Shown: one piece after another, positions 8,985-18,468 of the stretch
How positions within the stretch are numbered: the first letter of the stretch is position 1
How the letters are laid out: every line of letters begins with the position of its first letter
NCBI GenBank assembly: GCA_018902915.1
Contig: JAHIPS010000040.1
Span: forward strand, 1 to 32,058
DNA length: 32,058 nucleotides
DNA from: Candidatus Omnitrophota bacterium
GTDB lineage: Bacteria > Omnitrophota > Gorgyraeia > Gorgyraeales > Gorgyraeaceae
Direction of reading: 5' to 3'
Position numbers and translations under genes: made by a program
The notes under the pieces: model-generated
Told to the model about the DNA's origin: nothing
Databases searched by the model: none
The model's input: the letters and a program-made list of their open reading frames with translations, nothing else

Positions 8985-9625
8985 TGGATATTTTAAGGAG
9001 CGTAAAGGCTTATTTGGAAATGCAAAAGGGAAGCGGCGTGTCTGAATATCTTTTTTCCGCAAAGAATAAGGATGCGGAAATAGAAAAATTAAAGAACGAG
9101 ACAATGGCTTGCCAGAAATGCCCCCTGGCAAAGACCAGAAAAAATGTTGTCTTTGGCGCAGGAAGCATAAATGCGAAGCTCGTGTTTGTGGGCGAGGCGC
9201 CTGGCCATGATGAAGACGTACAGGGTCAGCCGTTCGTGGGCAAGGCAGGCATGCTATTGACAAAGATAATAGAGGCAATGGGATTCAAGAGAGAAGATGT
9301 GTATATATGCAATATCCTGAAGTGCCGGCCTTCTGGAAACAGAAACCCCTTGCCTGAAGAAATCGCGCAATGTATAGAGCATCTTTATAAACAGATAGAC
9401 CTTATAAAGCCGGATGTGATATGCGGGCTTGGCAAGTTTGCGAGCCAGACGCTTTTAAATACAGAGACGCCAATAAGTCAGTTAAGGGGCAGGTGGCACG
9501 AGTTCAGGGGAATAAAATTCATGCCGACCTTTCATCCTGCATACCTCTTGCGCAATCCAAATGACAAGAAGCTCGTCTGGCAGGACATGAAAAATATCAT
9601 GGAGCAATTGGATGTTCAAGGCTAA
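8984..9625 (+). CDS. Uracil-DNA glycosylase, family 4 (4Fe-4S)
   Basis: Removes uracil from DNA to start base-excision repair. The iron-sulfur ligands fit family 4: Cys43 and Cys46 (CQKC), Cys114 (ILKCRPSGNRNP) and Cys130 (IAQCIEHL). The uracil pocket motif GEAPGHDEDVQGQPFVGKAG (from residue 70) and the late HPAYLLR motif are intact. A ~40-residue N-terminal helical extension precedes the core, as often seen in family 4 or 5-like bacterial copies. The start overlaps the recombinase stop by one base (TAATG). The last four codons (Val-Gln-Gly-stop) lie inside a palindromic element, with the TAA stop exactly at its centre. Confidence 0.95.
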   Translation: MDILRSVKAYLEMQKGSGVSEYLFSAKNKDAEIEKLKNETMACQKCPLAKTRKNVVFGAGSINAKLVFVGEAPGHDEDVQGQPFVGKAGMLLTKIIEAMGFKREDVYICNILKCRPSGNRNPLPEEIAQCIEHLYKQIDLIKPDVICGLGKFASQTLLNTETPISQLRGRWHEFRGIKFMPTFHPAYLLRNPNDKKLVWQDMKNIMEQLDVQG

Positions 9626-9635
9626 GCCTTGAACA
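9613..9635. repeat. Family A palindrome, single unit, carrying the stop codon of the glycosylase gene
   Basis: Arms TGTTCAAGGC and GCCTTGAACA flank TAA, which is the in-frame stop of the uracil-DNA glycosylase. The same unit occurs doubled at 12909-12962, 21753-21804 and 26139-26194. priA starts 11 bp downstream with its own GGAGA ribosome binding site. Confidence 0.85.
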
Positions 9636-9645
9636 TTGGAGAATA

Positions 9646-11652
9646 ATGAAATTCGCTGATGTTGTGATTAACAGACCTGTTGAAGGGCCTTTTTCTTATT
9701 CTGTGCCTGATGAGCTTGGCGAGCAGGTAAAGGTGGGAAGCTGTGTCCAGGTTTCTTTTGGCCCGAGGAACCTGACAGGCTACGTGGTCGGTCTTTCTCC
9801 AAAGTGTGACATAAAAAATATAAAACCGATTACGAGCGTGCTTGACAGGGCGCCTCTTATAGATGAAAAAATGCTCGAGCTCACGAAGTGGATATCAGAT
9901 TATTATTATTCCTCGTGGGGAGAGGCGATCTCAGCAGCTGTGCCAGCTGTAATAAAAAGAACAATGAAATCAAAGAGACGCGCGAAAAAGGAGGAACCGG
10001 AAGAAGACGAGATAAGATTTATAGACGGGTCAGATAAACACCTTTCTCCTAACCCGGAGCAGAAACATGCCCTTGATTCAATAAAGAAATGCATAGATAA
10101 AAAAAAGCACGAGGTCTTTTTGCTGCACGGCGTAACAGGCAGCGGAAAGACTGAGGTGTACCTGCAGTCCATCGCGCACGCGCTGGAAAAGGGCCGCTCC
10201 AGCATAATACTCGTGCCTGAGATCTCGCTCACGCCGCAGACTGTCGCGCGTTTCAGGGCTAGGTTCGGCGACAAAATAGCGGTGCTCCACTCGCGGCTTT
10301 TAGGTTCGAGGAGAGCGTCTGAATGGCAGAGGATATTTTCCGGAGAGGCCCAGATCGTGGTGGGCGCACGCTCAGCAATATTCGCGCCTTTAAAAAATCT
10401 CGGACTCGTGGTGGTTGATGAAGAGCACGAGACCTCGTACAAGCAGATGGACGTGCCGCGATATAACGCGAGGGATGTCGCGATAAAAAGAGCGGAGCTT
10501 TCAAATGCTGTTGTAATACTCGGCAGCGCCACGCCTTCGCTGGAATCATTTTACGCGGCCAGAAAAGGCCGATACACGCTTGTAGAGCTGCCTGAAAGGA
10601 TTGACGCAAGGCTTTTGCCAGAGGTCAATATCATTGACATGCGCGACGAACTGACCAAGACAAAGAGATTCCCTATTTTTTCACTGCCCTTGAAAAACTG
10701 GATAGAAAAGGATGTCAGAGAGGACAAGCAGGTAATACTTTTTTTAAACAGGCGTGGATTTTCAACATTTATAAGTTGTAGAAAATGCGGCTATGTCCTT
10801 AGCTGCAAGCGCTGCAACGTTAGTCTCACGTATCATTTTCACACAAAAAAACTCACCTGCCACCATTGCAGCTACAGGCAGGATCCTGTTGATATCTGCC
10901 CGCAGTGCAATTCCTCGTATGTGAAATACTGGGGCACTGGCACTGAAAAGGTGGAGAGCGAGCTGCACAGATTTTTCCCAAGCGCCAGGATCGCGCGCAT
11001 GGACACTGACTCTACTCACAAGCGCGGCACGCACGAGAAAGTGCTCACAAATTTTAAAAATCATAAGATAGATATCCTGGTGGGCACGCAGATGATAGCA
11101 AAGGGCCTGGATTTTCCAAAGGTAACGCTCGTGGGCGTGGTGTCAGCGGATACAGCGCTCAATCTTCCTGACTTCAGGTCAGCAGAGCGCACGTTTAACC
11201 TGCTGACGCAGGTCGCTGGCCGCGCAGGAAGAGGCGACCTGGGTGGCAGGGTGATCATACAGACCTACACGCCTGGCCACTACGCGATCCAGTCAGCAAA
11301 GACGCATGACTACAATAATTTTTACGCCAAAGAGATATCTTTCAGAAAGGAATTAGATCTTCCGCCGTTCTCTCACATGGTGAGTCTGACATTCAGGGGC
11401 CGCAAGGAAGAAAAGGTCCTGAAGGTCGCGAACTCCCTAAAGGATAAGCTTGAAAAGAGAAATAGATCCAAAGATGTGCATATAGTCGGGCCTGCGCCAG
11501 CGCCTATCTCGCGCATGAAAGGCACCTTTCGCTGGAATCTTTTCCTAAAATCAGACAAGGTGGAAAATATAACAGGGCTTCTCAGGAATGTTCTGGGCAC
11601 TCGCAAGCGGGAAGGCGGCGTCATAATAACAATCGACGTCGAGCCCTGCTAG
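9646..11652 (+). CDS. priA: Primosomal protein N' (PriA helicase)
   Basis: PriA is the 3'-5' helicase that recognises stalled forks and reloads the replisome. Its 668 residues are slightly short for the family. The N-terminal 3'-DNA-end-binding domain (PVEGPFSYSVPDELGEQVKVGSCV...) is followed by Walker A GVTGSGKT (162-169), the DEEH box (258-261), motif ILGSATPSLES, the primosome-specific zinc-binding insertion (CRKCGYVLSCKRCN...CHHCSY...CPQCNS) and helicase motifs GTQMIAKGLDFP and QVAGRAGRG. All are intact. It ends the + strand DNA-repair-rich run and converges with the TPR gene across a 42-bp palindrome that could terminate both. Confidence 0.97.
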   Translation: MKFADVVINRPVEGPFSYSVPDELGEQVKVGSCVQVSFGPRNLTGYVVGLSPKCDIKNIKPITSVLDRAPLIDEKMLELTKWISDYYYSSWGEAISAAVPAVIKRTMKSKRRAKKEEPEEDEIRFIDGSDKHLSPNPEQKHALDSIKKCIDKKKHEVFLLHGVTGSGKTEVYLQSIAHALEKGRSSIILVPEISLTPQTVARFRARFGDKIAVLHSRLLGSRRASEWQRIFSGEAQIVVGARSAIFAPLKNLGLVVVDEEHETSYKQMDVPRYNARDVAIKRAELSNAVVILGSATPSLESFYAARKGRYTLVELPERIDARLLPEVNIIDMRDELTKTKRFPIFSLPLKNWIEKDVREDKQVILFLNRRGFSTFISCRKCGYVLSCKRCNVSLTYHFHTKKLTCHHCSYRQDPVDICPQCNSSYVKYWGTGTEKVESELHRFFPSARIARMDTDSTHKRGTHEKVLTNFKNHKIDILVGTQMIAKGLDFPKVTLVGVVSADTALNLPDFRSAERTFNLLTQVAGRAGRGDLGGRVIIQTYTPGHYAIQSAKTHDYNNFYAKEISFRKELDLPPFSHMVSLTFRGRKEEKVLKVANSLKDKLEKRNRSKDVHIVGPAPAPISRMKGTFRWNLFLKSDKVENITGLLRNVLGTRKREGGVIITIDVEPC

Positions 11653-11656
11653 CTAA

Positions 11657-11726
11657 ATTGGACAAAATGAGCATTGCACGTTTTGTCCAATATTGGACAA
11701 AACGTGCAATGCAGGAATTGTCCAAT
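11657..11726. repeat. Family B double palindrome between convergent genes
   Basis: The core 11671-11712 is a perfect 42-bp palindrome with no loop (each half 21 bp, beginning GCATTGCACG). It also reads as two inverted hairpin units: ATTGGACAAAA (11657-11667) with TTTTGTCCAAT (11681-11691) around the loop TGAGCATTGCACG, then ATTGGACAA (11692-11700) with TTGTCCAAT (11718-11726). A single unit with the identical 13-nt loop lies at 13896-13936. Its position between priA and the TPR gene suits a bidirectional terminator, although no long T-run follows. Confidence 0.85.
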
Positions 11727-11730
11727 ATAG

Positions 11731-12330
11731 CTATTGGTTGCCGAATTCTTTCTGGATGGTGCCGAGGGCGTCGAGATTTTTTAGAGATCTTAGGACCTCA
11801 GGGTCGTTTGGATTAATCTTCAGGGCTGCCTCGTAGTTGGATTTGGCGTTTTTATAATCTTCATTTTTCAGATATATCTCGCCCAATTTTTTCAATATAG
11901 CGATATCCTTTGCGTTTATTGACTTTGCCTCTTCGAGATTTTGTATCGCGTGCGCGATAAGGTCCTGCCTGTAAAAGATATCGCCTATCTTTTTTAACGC
12001 CTCGCTGTCAAAAGGATTTTTAACAAGGACCTTTTCAATGCCTTCAAGCGCAGCCGCGACATTCCCTTTTTTCAGCATGGCGTCGCTGGGCAGGGTCCCG
12101 ATCAATCTATTCAGGACATTTACCGCATTTGTAATAGGCGAGGAACTCGCCTTGCCGGCCTTGTTTTTCAGGGAAAGGTGCAGGTAGTGCCGCGCCTCGA
12201 GATGGTCGTATTTTGAGGAAAGTATCTGGGAAAAGATCTCGATGGCGTAATCGTAGTTTTTCTTTTCAAGCGCCAGCACACCTTTATTATAAAATTCCTG
12301 CAGGTCTTTTTCATTGATCTGGTCTGTCAT
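11731..12330 (-). CDS. Tetratricopeptide-repeat protein
   Basis: A 199-residue protein made mostly of TPR helices. Recognisable units include YNKGVLALEKKNYDYAIEIFSQIL, GNVAAALEGIEKVLVKNPFDSEALKKIGDIFYRQ, AIQNLEEAKSINAKDIAILKKLGEIYLKN and YKNAKSNYEAALKINPNDPEVLRSL. There is no signal peptide or membrane segment, so a cytoplasmic scaffold is likely; the partner is unknown. It is a single minus-strand gene between two + strand runs and shares a divergent promoter with def. TTGACA, a 17-bp spacer and TAAACT end 8 bp before the ATG, with no Shine-Dalgarno, so the mRNA would be almost leaderless. Confidence 0.88.
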   Translation of the reverse strand: MTDQINEKDLQEFYNKGVLALEKKNYDYAIEIFSQILSSKYDHLEARHYLHLSLKNKAGKASSSPITNAVNVLNRLIGTLPSDAMLKKGNVAAALEGIEKVLVKNPFDSEALKKIGDIFYRQDLIAHAIQNLEEAKSINAKDIAILKKLGEIYLKNEDYKNAKSNYEAALKINPNDPEVLRSLKNLDALGTIQKEFGNQ

Positions 12331-12338
12331 ATAGCATA

Positions 12339-12389
12339 AGTTTACAGTAAGGTTATATGATTGTCAAGACCGAACAAGTGTGTTAAAAT
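12339..12389. promoter_or_regulatory. Divergent TPR/def promoters sharing one -35 sequence
   Basis: TTGTCAA at 12361-12367 is read both ways. On the plus strand TTGTCA, 17 bp and TAAAAT (12384-12389) lead to def. On the minus strand TTGACA (12367-12362), 17 bp and TAAACT (12344-12339) lead to the TPR gene. The ATGs lie 9 and 8 bp beyond the -10 boxes. Only one polymerase could use the shared -35 at a time. Confidence 0.65.
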
Positions 12390-12398
12390 AAACAAAAT

Positions 12399-12908
12399 AT
12401 GGGGAAGTTGGAGATCAGGATATATCCGGATAAGGTGCTGAGGAAAAAGGCGCTGGGGGTGAAGCGGGTAGGTGAAAAAGAACGCCAGCTCGCCTCCAGT
12501 ATGATAGAGACGATGCGTTCTGCCAATGGCGTGGGCCTGGCAGCGCCGCAGCTCGGCGTCTCGAGGCGTATCATAGTAGTAGATGATATGGAGAACAAGA
12601 ATAATAATTCTCCGTACGTTTTTTTCAATCCAAGGATAATCAAGAAAAAAGGAAGAAGCACTTTTTGCGAAGGGTGTTTGAGCGTTCCGGATGTGACGCA
12701 TGATGTGGTAAGGGCTAAATCTGTAGTCCTCGAGGCGCTTGATCTTAAAGGAGATAAAGTAAAGATGGATACAGGCGGGATCCTCGCAAGGATCCTGCAG
12801 CACGAGATAGACCACCTAGACGGAATCCTTTTTATAGACCGCGTGGGATTTTTGAAACGAAAGAGGATCTTGAAGGAGATCTCAACAAAAGTCTGTGTGC
12901 AGCTGTAG
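12399..12908 (+). CDS. def: Peptide deformylase
   Basis: Removes the formyl group from the initiator methionine of nascent proteins, using a mononuclear metal. All three signature motifs are present: GVGLAAPQ (44-51), EGCLSVP (91-97, Cys93 metal ligand) and QHEIDHLDG (metal-binding His135 and His139, catalytic Glu136). The 169-residue length is typical. It pairs with fmt immediately downstream, the usual def-fmt partnership: Fmt adds the formyl group and Def removes it. No Shine-Dalgarno precedes the ATG, and the predicted transcript start is only a few bases upstream. A 54-bp palindrome separates def from fmt. Confidence 0.97.
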   Translation: MGKLEIRIYPDKVLRKKALGVKRVGEKERQLASSMIETMRSANGVGLAAPQLGVSRRIIVVDDMENKNNNSPYVFFNPRIIKKKGRSTFCEGCLSVPDVTHDVVRAKSVVLEALDLKGDKVKMDTGGILARILQHEIDHLDGILFIDRVGFLKRKRILKEISTKVCVQL

Positions 12909-12972
12909 TTTGTTCAAGGCTTAGCCTTGCACAGGCCTGTGCAAGGCTAAGCCTTGAACAAAGCCTTGAACA
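12909..12972. repeat. Family A double palindrome between def and fmt, plus a partial third copy
   Basis: 12909-12962 is a perfect 54-bp palindrome made of two inverted family A units. The inner arms read GCACAGG/CCTGTGC where the other copies have GAACA/TGTTC, and the change is symmetric across the centre. The next ten bases (GCCTTGAACA, 12963-12972) are an extra copy of one arm. It starts just after the def stop and ends 10 bp before the fmt ATG. Confidence 0.85.
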
Positions 12973-12982
12973 AAATCTTTAT

Positions 12983-13912
12983 ATGAAAATAATATTCTTC
13001 GGAAGTTCTGAATTTGCAGTGCCTGTTCTGGAAGCGCTTAAAGACAGGGAAGATGTGTCGCTTGTCGTGACGCAGCCTGACAGGAAAAAAGGCAGGTCTT
13101 TAAAAAAGGACTCCACGCCTGTAAAAAAGCTCGCTGAAAAAATAGGTATCGAGGTGTTCCAGCCGCCTGATGTCAATGCAAAGGATTCAATAGAGAGATT
13201 AAAGAAAGTCAGCGCAGACATTTTCGTAGTGGTGAGTTTTGGCCAGATATTAAAGAAAGAGCTGCTCGACATACCAAAGATCCCTATCAATGTGCATGCC
13301 TCGCTTTTACCAAAATATCGGGGCGCGGCTCCTATAAACTGGGCCATTGCCAATGGCGAAAAAGAAACAGGCGTCACGATCATGAGAATGAATGAGAAGA
13401 TGGACGAGGGCGATATTATATTAAAGGAAGCAGTTTCCATTGGCGCGGCTGAAGACACTGTTACGCTGTCAGGAAAACTTTCCAGAAAAGGCGGCGAGGC
13501 TTTATTAAGAGTAGTAGTTCTGATCAAAAAAGGCGCTGCAAGTTTTGAAAAACAGATAGAAGCTAAAGCAACGTACGCGCCAAAGTTAAAAAAAGAGGAC
13601 GGGCTTATTGACTGGAGCTTAAGCGCGGAGGAGATCTGTAATAGAGTGCGCGCGTTTGTGCCATGGCCAGGGTGCTTTACGTATTGGGATAAAAAGGTAC
13701 TTAAGATATGTAAGGCAAGGCCGCACGCTGAAAGCAAAACCGCAAAGCCAGGTACTGTGTTAGAGGTTGCCAGGGACGGCATTTTAGTCTCTGCAGGCAA
13801 AGGCGCGGTTATGGTAGAGGAGCTGCAGCCAGAGTCAAAACGCAGGATGAAGGCGGAAGAGTTTATTGCTGGTCACAAAAATCTTACCCCAGGGCTATAT
13901 TTGACAAAATGA
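12983..13912 (+). CDS. fmt: Methionyl-tRNA formyltransferase
   Basis: Formylates Met-tRNA-fMet from 10-formyl-tetrahydrofolate for translation initiation. The N-terminal Rossmann domain starts MKIIFFGSSEFAVPVLEAL, a strong family match that fixes the start even without a Shine-Dalgarno. The catalytic region contains Asn103 and His105 (INVHASLLPKYRGAAPINWAI) and the Asp of MDEGDI (about 141-144). The C-terminal OB-like tRNA-binding domain is present (YAPKLKKEDGLIDWSLSAEEICNRVRAFVPWPG). At 309 residues it is full length. The TGA stop lies in the loop of a family B hairpin, so the element has become the end of the gene. Confidence 0.97.
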   Translation: MKIIFFGSSEFAVPVLEALKDREDVSLVVTQPDRKKGRSLKKDSTPVKKLAEKIGIEVFQPPDVNAKDSIERLKKVSADIFVVVSFGQILKKELLDIPKIPINVHASLLPKYRGAAPINWAIANGEKETGVTIMRMNEKMDEGDIILKEAVSIGAAEDTVTLSGKLSRKGGEALLRVVVLIKKGAASFEKQIEAKATYAPKLKKEDGLIDWSLSAEEICNRVRAFVPWPGCFTYWDKKVLKICKARPHAESKTAKPGTVLEVARDGILVSAGKGAVMVEELQPESKRRMKAEEFIAGHKNLTPGLYLTK

Positions 13913-13936
13913 GCATTGCACGTTTTGTCAAATATA
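13896..13936. repeat. Family B palindrome, single unit, carrying the fmt stop codon
   Basis: Perfect 14-bp arms TATATTTGACAAAA and TTTTGTCAAATATA enclose TGAGCATTGCACG, identical to the loop at 11668-11680. The stem differs from that copy by a paired change (G-C to T-A). The fmt stop TGA is the first three bases of the loop. Confidence 0.85.
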
Positions 13937-13944
13937 GGTATAAT
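13916..13944 (+). promoter_or_regulatory. Possible internal promoter before the first galT-like gene
   Basis: TTGCAC (13916-13921, partly in the repeat), a 17-bp spacer and a perfect TATAAT (13939-13944) precede the ATG at 13956 by 11 bp. The -35 is weak. If used, it would give a very short leader and let the sugar genes be transcribed apart from def-fmt. Confidence 0.35.
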
Positions 13945-13955
13945 TAGGATTTAAT

Positions 13956-14984
13956 ATGCCGGAACTAAGAAAAGATCCTATAATCGGGAGATGGGTGATA
14001 GTAGCTACTGAGCGGGCAAAGAGGCCGAACGATTTCAAGGTCTCTCATGCCGATGACAGGGAAGGCGCCTGTCCGTTTTGCGAGGGACACGAGAAGGATA
14101 CTCTCCCGGAAGTCCTTGCTGTAAGGAAGAAGGGTTCAAAAAAGGATAAGGAAGGCTGGGATGTCAGGATAGTCCCCAGCATATCGCAGCGTCTTGATCT
14201 GGAAGGGGGGCTTGACAGGCGGGGCGTGGGCATGTATGACGTGATGGATCCTGTGGGCGCTCACGAGATAATAGTGGAATCGCCAAAACATTTCAGGGAT
14301 ATCCATGAATTGCCTAAAAAGCAGATAGAGCTTGTAATAGAGACGAGCGCTCGCCGCATCGCGGAACTGGGAAAAAATCCGAAGCTTAAATATTGCCTGC
14401 TTTTTAAAAATCACGGACTAAGGGCAGGCGGTTCAAAGGTCACAAAGCACGTTCGCTCGCAGATCATAGCCACGCCTGTTACGCCGACCCGCGTCAAGGA
14501 AGAACTCTGGGGCGCGCGTTTTTATTATAAGTATAAAGACAGGTGCATATTCTGCGACATCATAAGGCAGGAGTTGGAGAGCAGGGAAAGGGTCGTGATG
14601 GATACAAAGAATATCCTGGCTGTTATGCCTTATGCCTCGAGGTTTCCGTTCGAGATATGGATATTGCCGAAAAATCACTGTTCGGATTTTGTAAATATAA
14701 AAAAGGACGAGGTCAAGGATCTTGCGCTGGTGTTTAAGACAATGTTTGCAAAGCTCAACAAGGCGCTTAACGACCCGCCTTATAATTACATGCTGCACAC
14801 CGCGCCTTTCAGGCACGCGAAAAGGCCTGGTTACTGGAAAACTATAAAAGAAGATTATCACTGGCACATAGAGGTCACGCCGAGGATTACGCAGGTGGCT
14901 GGCTTTGAATGGGGCTCGGGATTTTACATCAATCCCACGCCGCCAGAGGAAGCAGCGAAATATTTGCGGGAGATTAAAATTTAG
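13956..14984 (+). CDS. GalT-family nucleotidyltransferase-like protein lacking the catalytic histidine
   Basis: A 342-residue member of the galactose-1-phosphate uridylyltransferase (HIT superfamily) fold. Family features include CPFCEG (Cys39, Cys42), a second CIFC (Cys197, Cys200), GAHEIIVESP and the tail HWHIEVTPR...GFEWGSGFYINPT. GalT's covalent intermediate forms on the second His of an HxH motif followed by Gln. Here the region reads NHGLRAGGSKVTKHVRSQ, so His165 remains but the nucleophile is Arg167. The motif NKFPAL found in the next gene is also lost (SISQRL). The reading frame is continuous, so this is substitution, not a frameshift. It may be a non-catalytic partner or bind nucleotide-sugars without transfer. 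The stop abuts the second copy's ATG. Confidence 0.85.
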   Translation: MPELRKDPIIGRWVIVATERAKRPNDFKVSHADDREGACPFCEGHEKDTLPEVLAVRKKGSKKDKEGWDVRIVPSISQRLDLEGGLDRRGVGMYDVMDPVGAHEIIVESPKHFRDIHELPKKQIELVIETSARRIAELGKNPKLKYCLLFKNHGLRAGGSKVTKHVRSQIIATPVTPTRVKEELWGARFYYKYKDRCIFCDIIRQELESRERVVMDTKNILAVMPYASRFPFEIWILPKNHCSDFVNIKKDEVKDLALVFKTMFAKLNKALNDPPYNYMLHTAPFRHAKRPGYWKTIKEDYHWHIEVTPRITQVAGFEWGSGFYINPTPPEEAAKYLREIKI

Positions 14985-16998
<2,014 letters not shown>

Positions 16999-17015
16999 TA
17001 ATTCGTTGTAGTCTT

Positions 17016-18419
17016 ATGAACGTCCTATTTGTCTCCTCGGAAGTTTTTCCATTTGCAAAAACAGGCGGCCTGGCTGATGTGGCAGGCGCGCTTCCTGACG
17101 CGCTTGCCAAAAATGGCCATACATCCAGCATAATCCTGCCGTTTTATAAATGCGTGAAGGATGCCGGGTTTTCGCCTGAATTATTCAAGAAACTAAAGGG
17201 GTTCAATCTTTATTTTCTAAAGCATAATGGCGTCAGCGTATATTTCGTAGAGAATGACAAGTATTACAATAGAGACGAGCTTTATGGCACGCCCCAGGGC
17301 GATTACCCGGACAATGCGCTGCGCTTTGGTTTTTTCGCAAAGGCAGTTGTCGCGTCAATTCCTCACATAGGCGATCTTGATATCCTGCACTGTAATGACT
17401 GGCAATCAGCGCTCATCCCGCTTTATATCAGACTCTTCCACAAGAAGGACGCGGCATTAAACAAACTGAAAATAATCTTTACAATCCATAATATGGCCTA
17501 CCAGGGCTTATTCGGACGGGAGTTTATGGCCCGGCTCAGTCTTCCTGGAAAATTATTTACTCCTAACGGGCTTGAGTTCTGGGGCAGGCTCAATTTTATG
17601 AAGGCAGGTATAATCTACTCCGATGCGATTACTACTGTCAGTAAAGGCTATGCCAGCGAAATATTGACCGAGGAATTCGGGTGCGGCCTGGACGGTCTTT
17701 TAAGGACGCGGGAAAAAGATCTTCACGGCATAGTAAATGGCGTAGATTATTCTGTGTGGAATCCTGCGACAGATAAATTTATAGCAAAGCAGTACAGTGG
17801 TAAGAATCTAGAAGGAAAAGAAGAGTGCAAAAAAGATGTTTTAAAAGAATTTGGCATTAAGTATGACAAAGACCAGCCGCTCATCGGTATGATAACGCGC
17901 CTTGCAGAGCAGAAGGGCATTGATATAGTCGCGGATGCAATGAAGGAGATGCTTGCGCTGGGAGCTGATTTTGTGCTTCTGGGTTTTGGCGACGAGAAAT
18001 ACAATAGTATCTTCAGGAGTCTTGCTAAAGAGCATAAAGGCCATGTAGGCGCAAAAATAGATTTTGACAATGCACTTGCTCATAAGATAGAAGCAGGAAG
18101 CGACATGTTTCTGATGCCGTCCAGGTACGAGCCGTGCGGCCTGAATCAGCTTTATAGCTTCAAGTACGCGACAGTCCCTGTAGTAAGGGCAGTAGGCGGG
18201 CTTGATGATACTGTTGAAAACTTCGACCCTATCACAAAAAAAGGCACCGGCTTCAAATTTAAGGACGCCAACCGAGAATCTCTTTTAGCTGCTGTAAAGA
18301 ATGCCGTGACTATCTTTAAAGACAAGACATTATGGAACGCGCTCCAGCAAAACTGCCTATCCCAGGACTATTCCTGGTCCTCCTCAGCCAAAAAATACGA
18401 AGAGTTTTACAACTTATAA
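17016..18419 (+). CDS. glgA: Glycogen synthase (ADP-glucose, GT5 family)
   Basis: Transfers glucose from ADP-glucose (sometimes UDP-glucose) to growing alpha-1,4-glucan. The 467-residue length and start MNVLFVSSEVFPFAKTGGLADV are classic for GlgA, with the nucleotide-sugar-binding KTGGL at residues 15-19. Other motifs are HCNDWQSALIPL, TIHNMAYQGLF, GIVNGVDYSVWNP and the GT-B catalytic region PSRYEPCGLNQLYSFKYATVPVV. All are present. It ends the def-to-glgA run. The GalT-type gene upstream could supply or recycle its nucleotide-sugar. No glgB or glgC is in the window. Confidence 0.97.
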   Translation: MNVLFVSSEVFPFAKTGGLADVAGALPDALAKNGHTSSIILPFYKCVKDAGFSPELFKKLKGFNLYFLKHNGVSVYFVENDKYYNRDELYGTPQGDYPDNALRFGFFAKAVVASIPHIGDLDILHCNDWQSALIPLYIRLFHKKDAALNKLKIIFTIHNMAYQGLFGREFMARLSLPGKLFTPNGLEFWGRLNFMKAGIIYSDAITTVSKGYASEILTEEFGCGLDGLLRTREKDLHGIVNGVDYSVWNPATDKFIAKQYSGKNLEGKEECKKDVLKEFGIKYDKDQPLIGMITRLAEQKGIDIVADAMKEMLALGADFVLLGFGDEKYNSIFRSLAKEHKGHVGAKIDFDNALAHKIEAGSDMFLMPSRYEPCGLNQLYSFKYATVPVVRAVGGLDDTVENFDPITKKGTGFKFKDANRESLLAAVKNAVTIFKDKTLWNALQQNCLSQDYSWSSSAKKYEEFYNL

Positions 18420-18431
18420 TATGTATTATTC

Positions 18432-18460
18432 TTGACAATACAACTTATATAGTGTATACT
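18432..18460 (+). promoter_or_regulatory. Strong promoter of the nucleotidyltransferase/XRE pair
   Basis: TTGACA (18432-18437), a 17-bp spacer and TATACT (18455-18460). The ATG at 18469 is only 8 bp beyond the -10, so the transcript would begin one or two bases before the start codon. It lies in the 49-bp gap after glgA and gives the pair independent expression. Confidence 0.7.
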
Positions 18461-18468
18461 TAAAGAGT

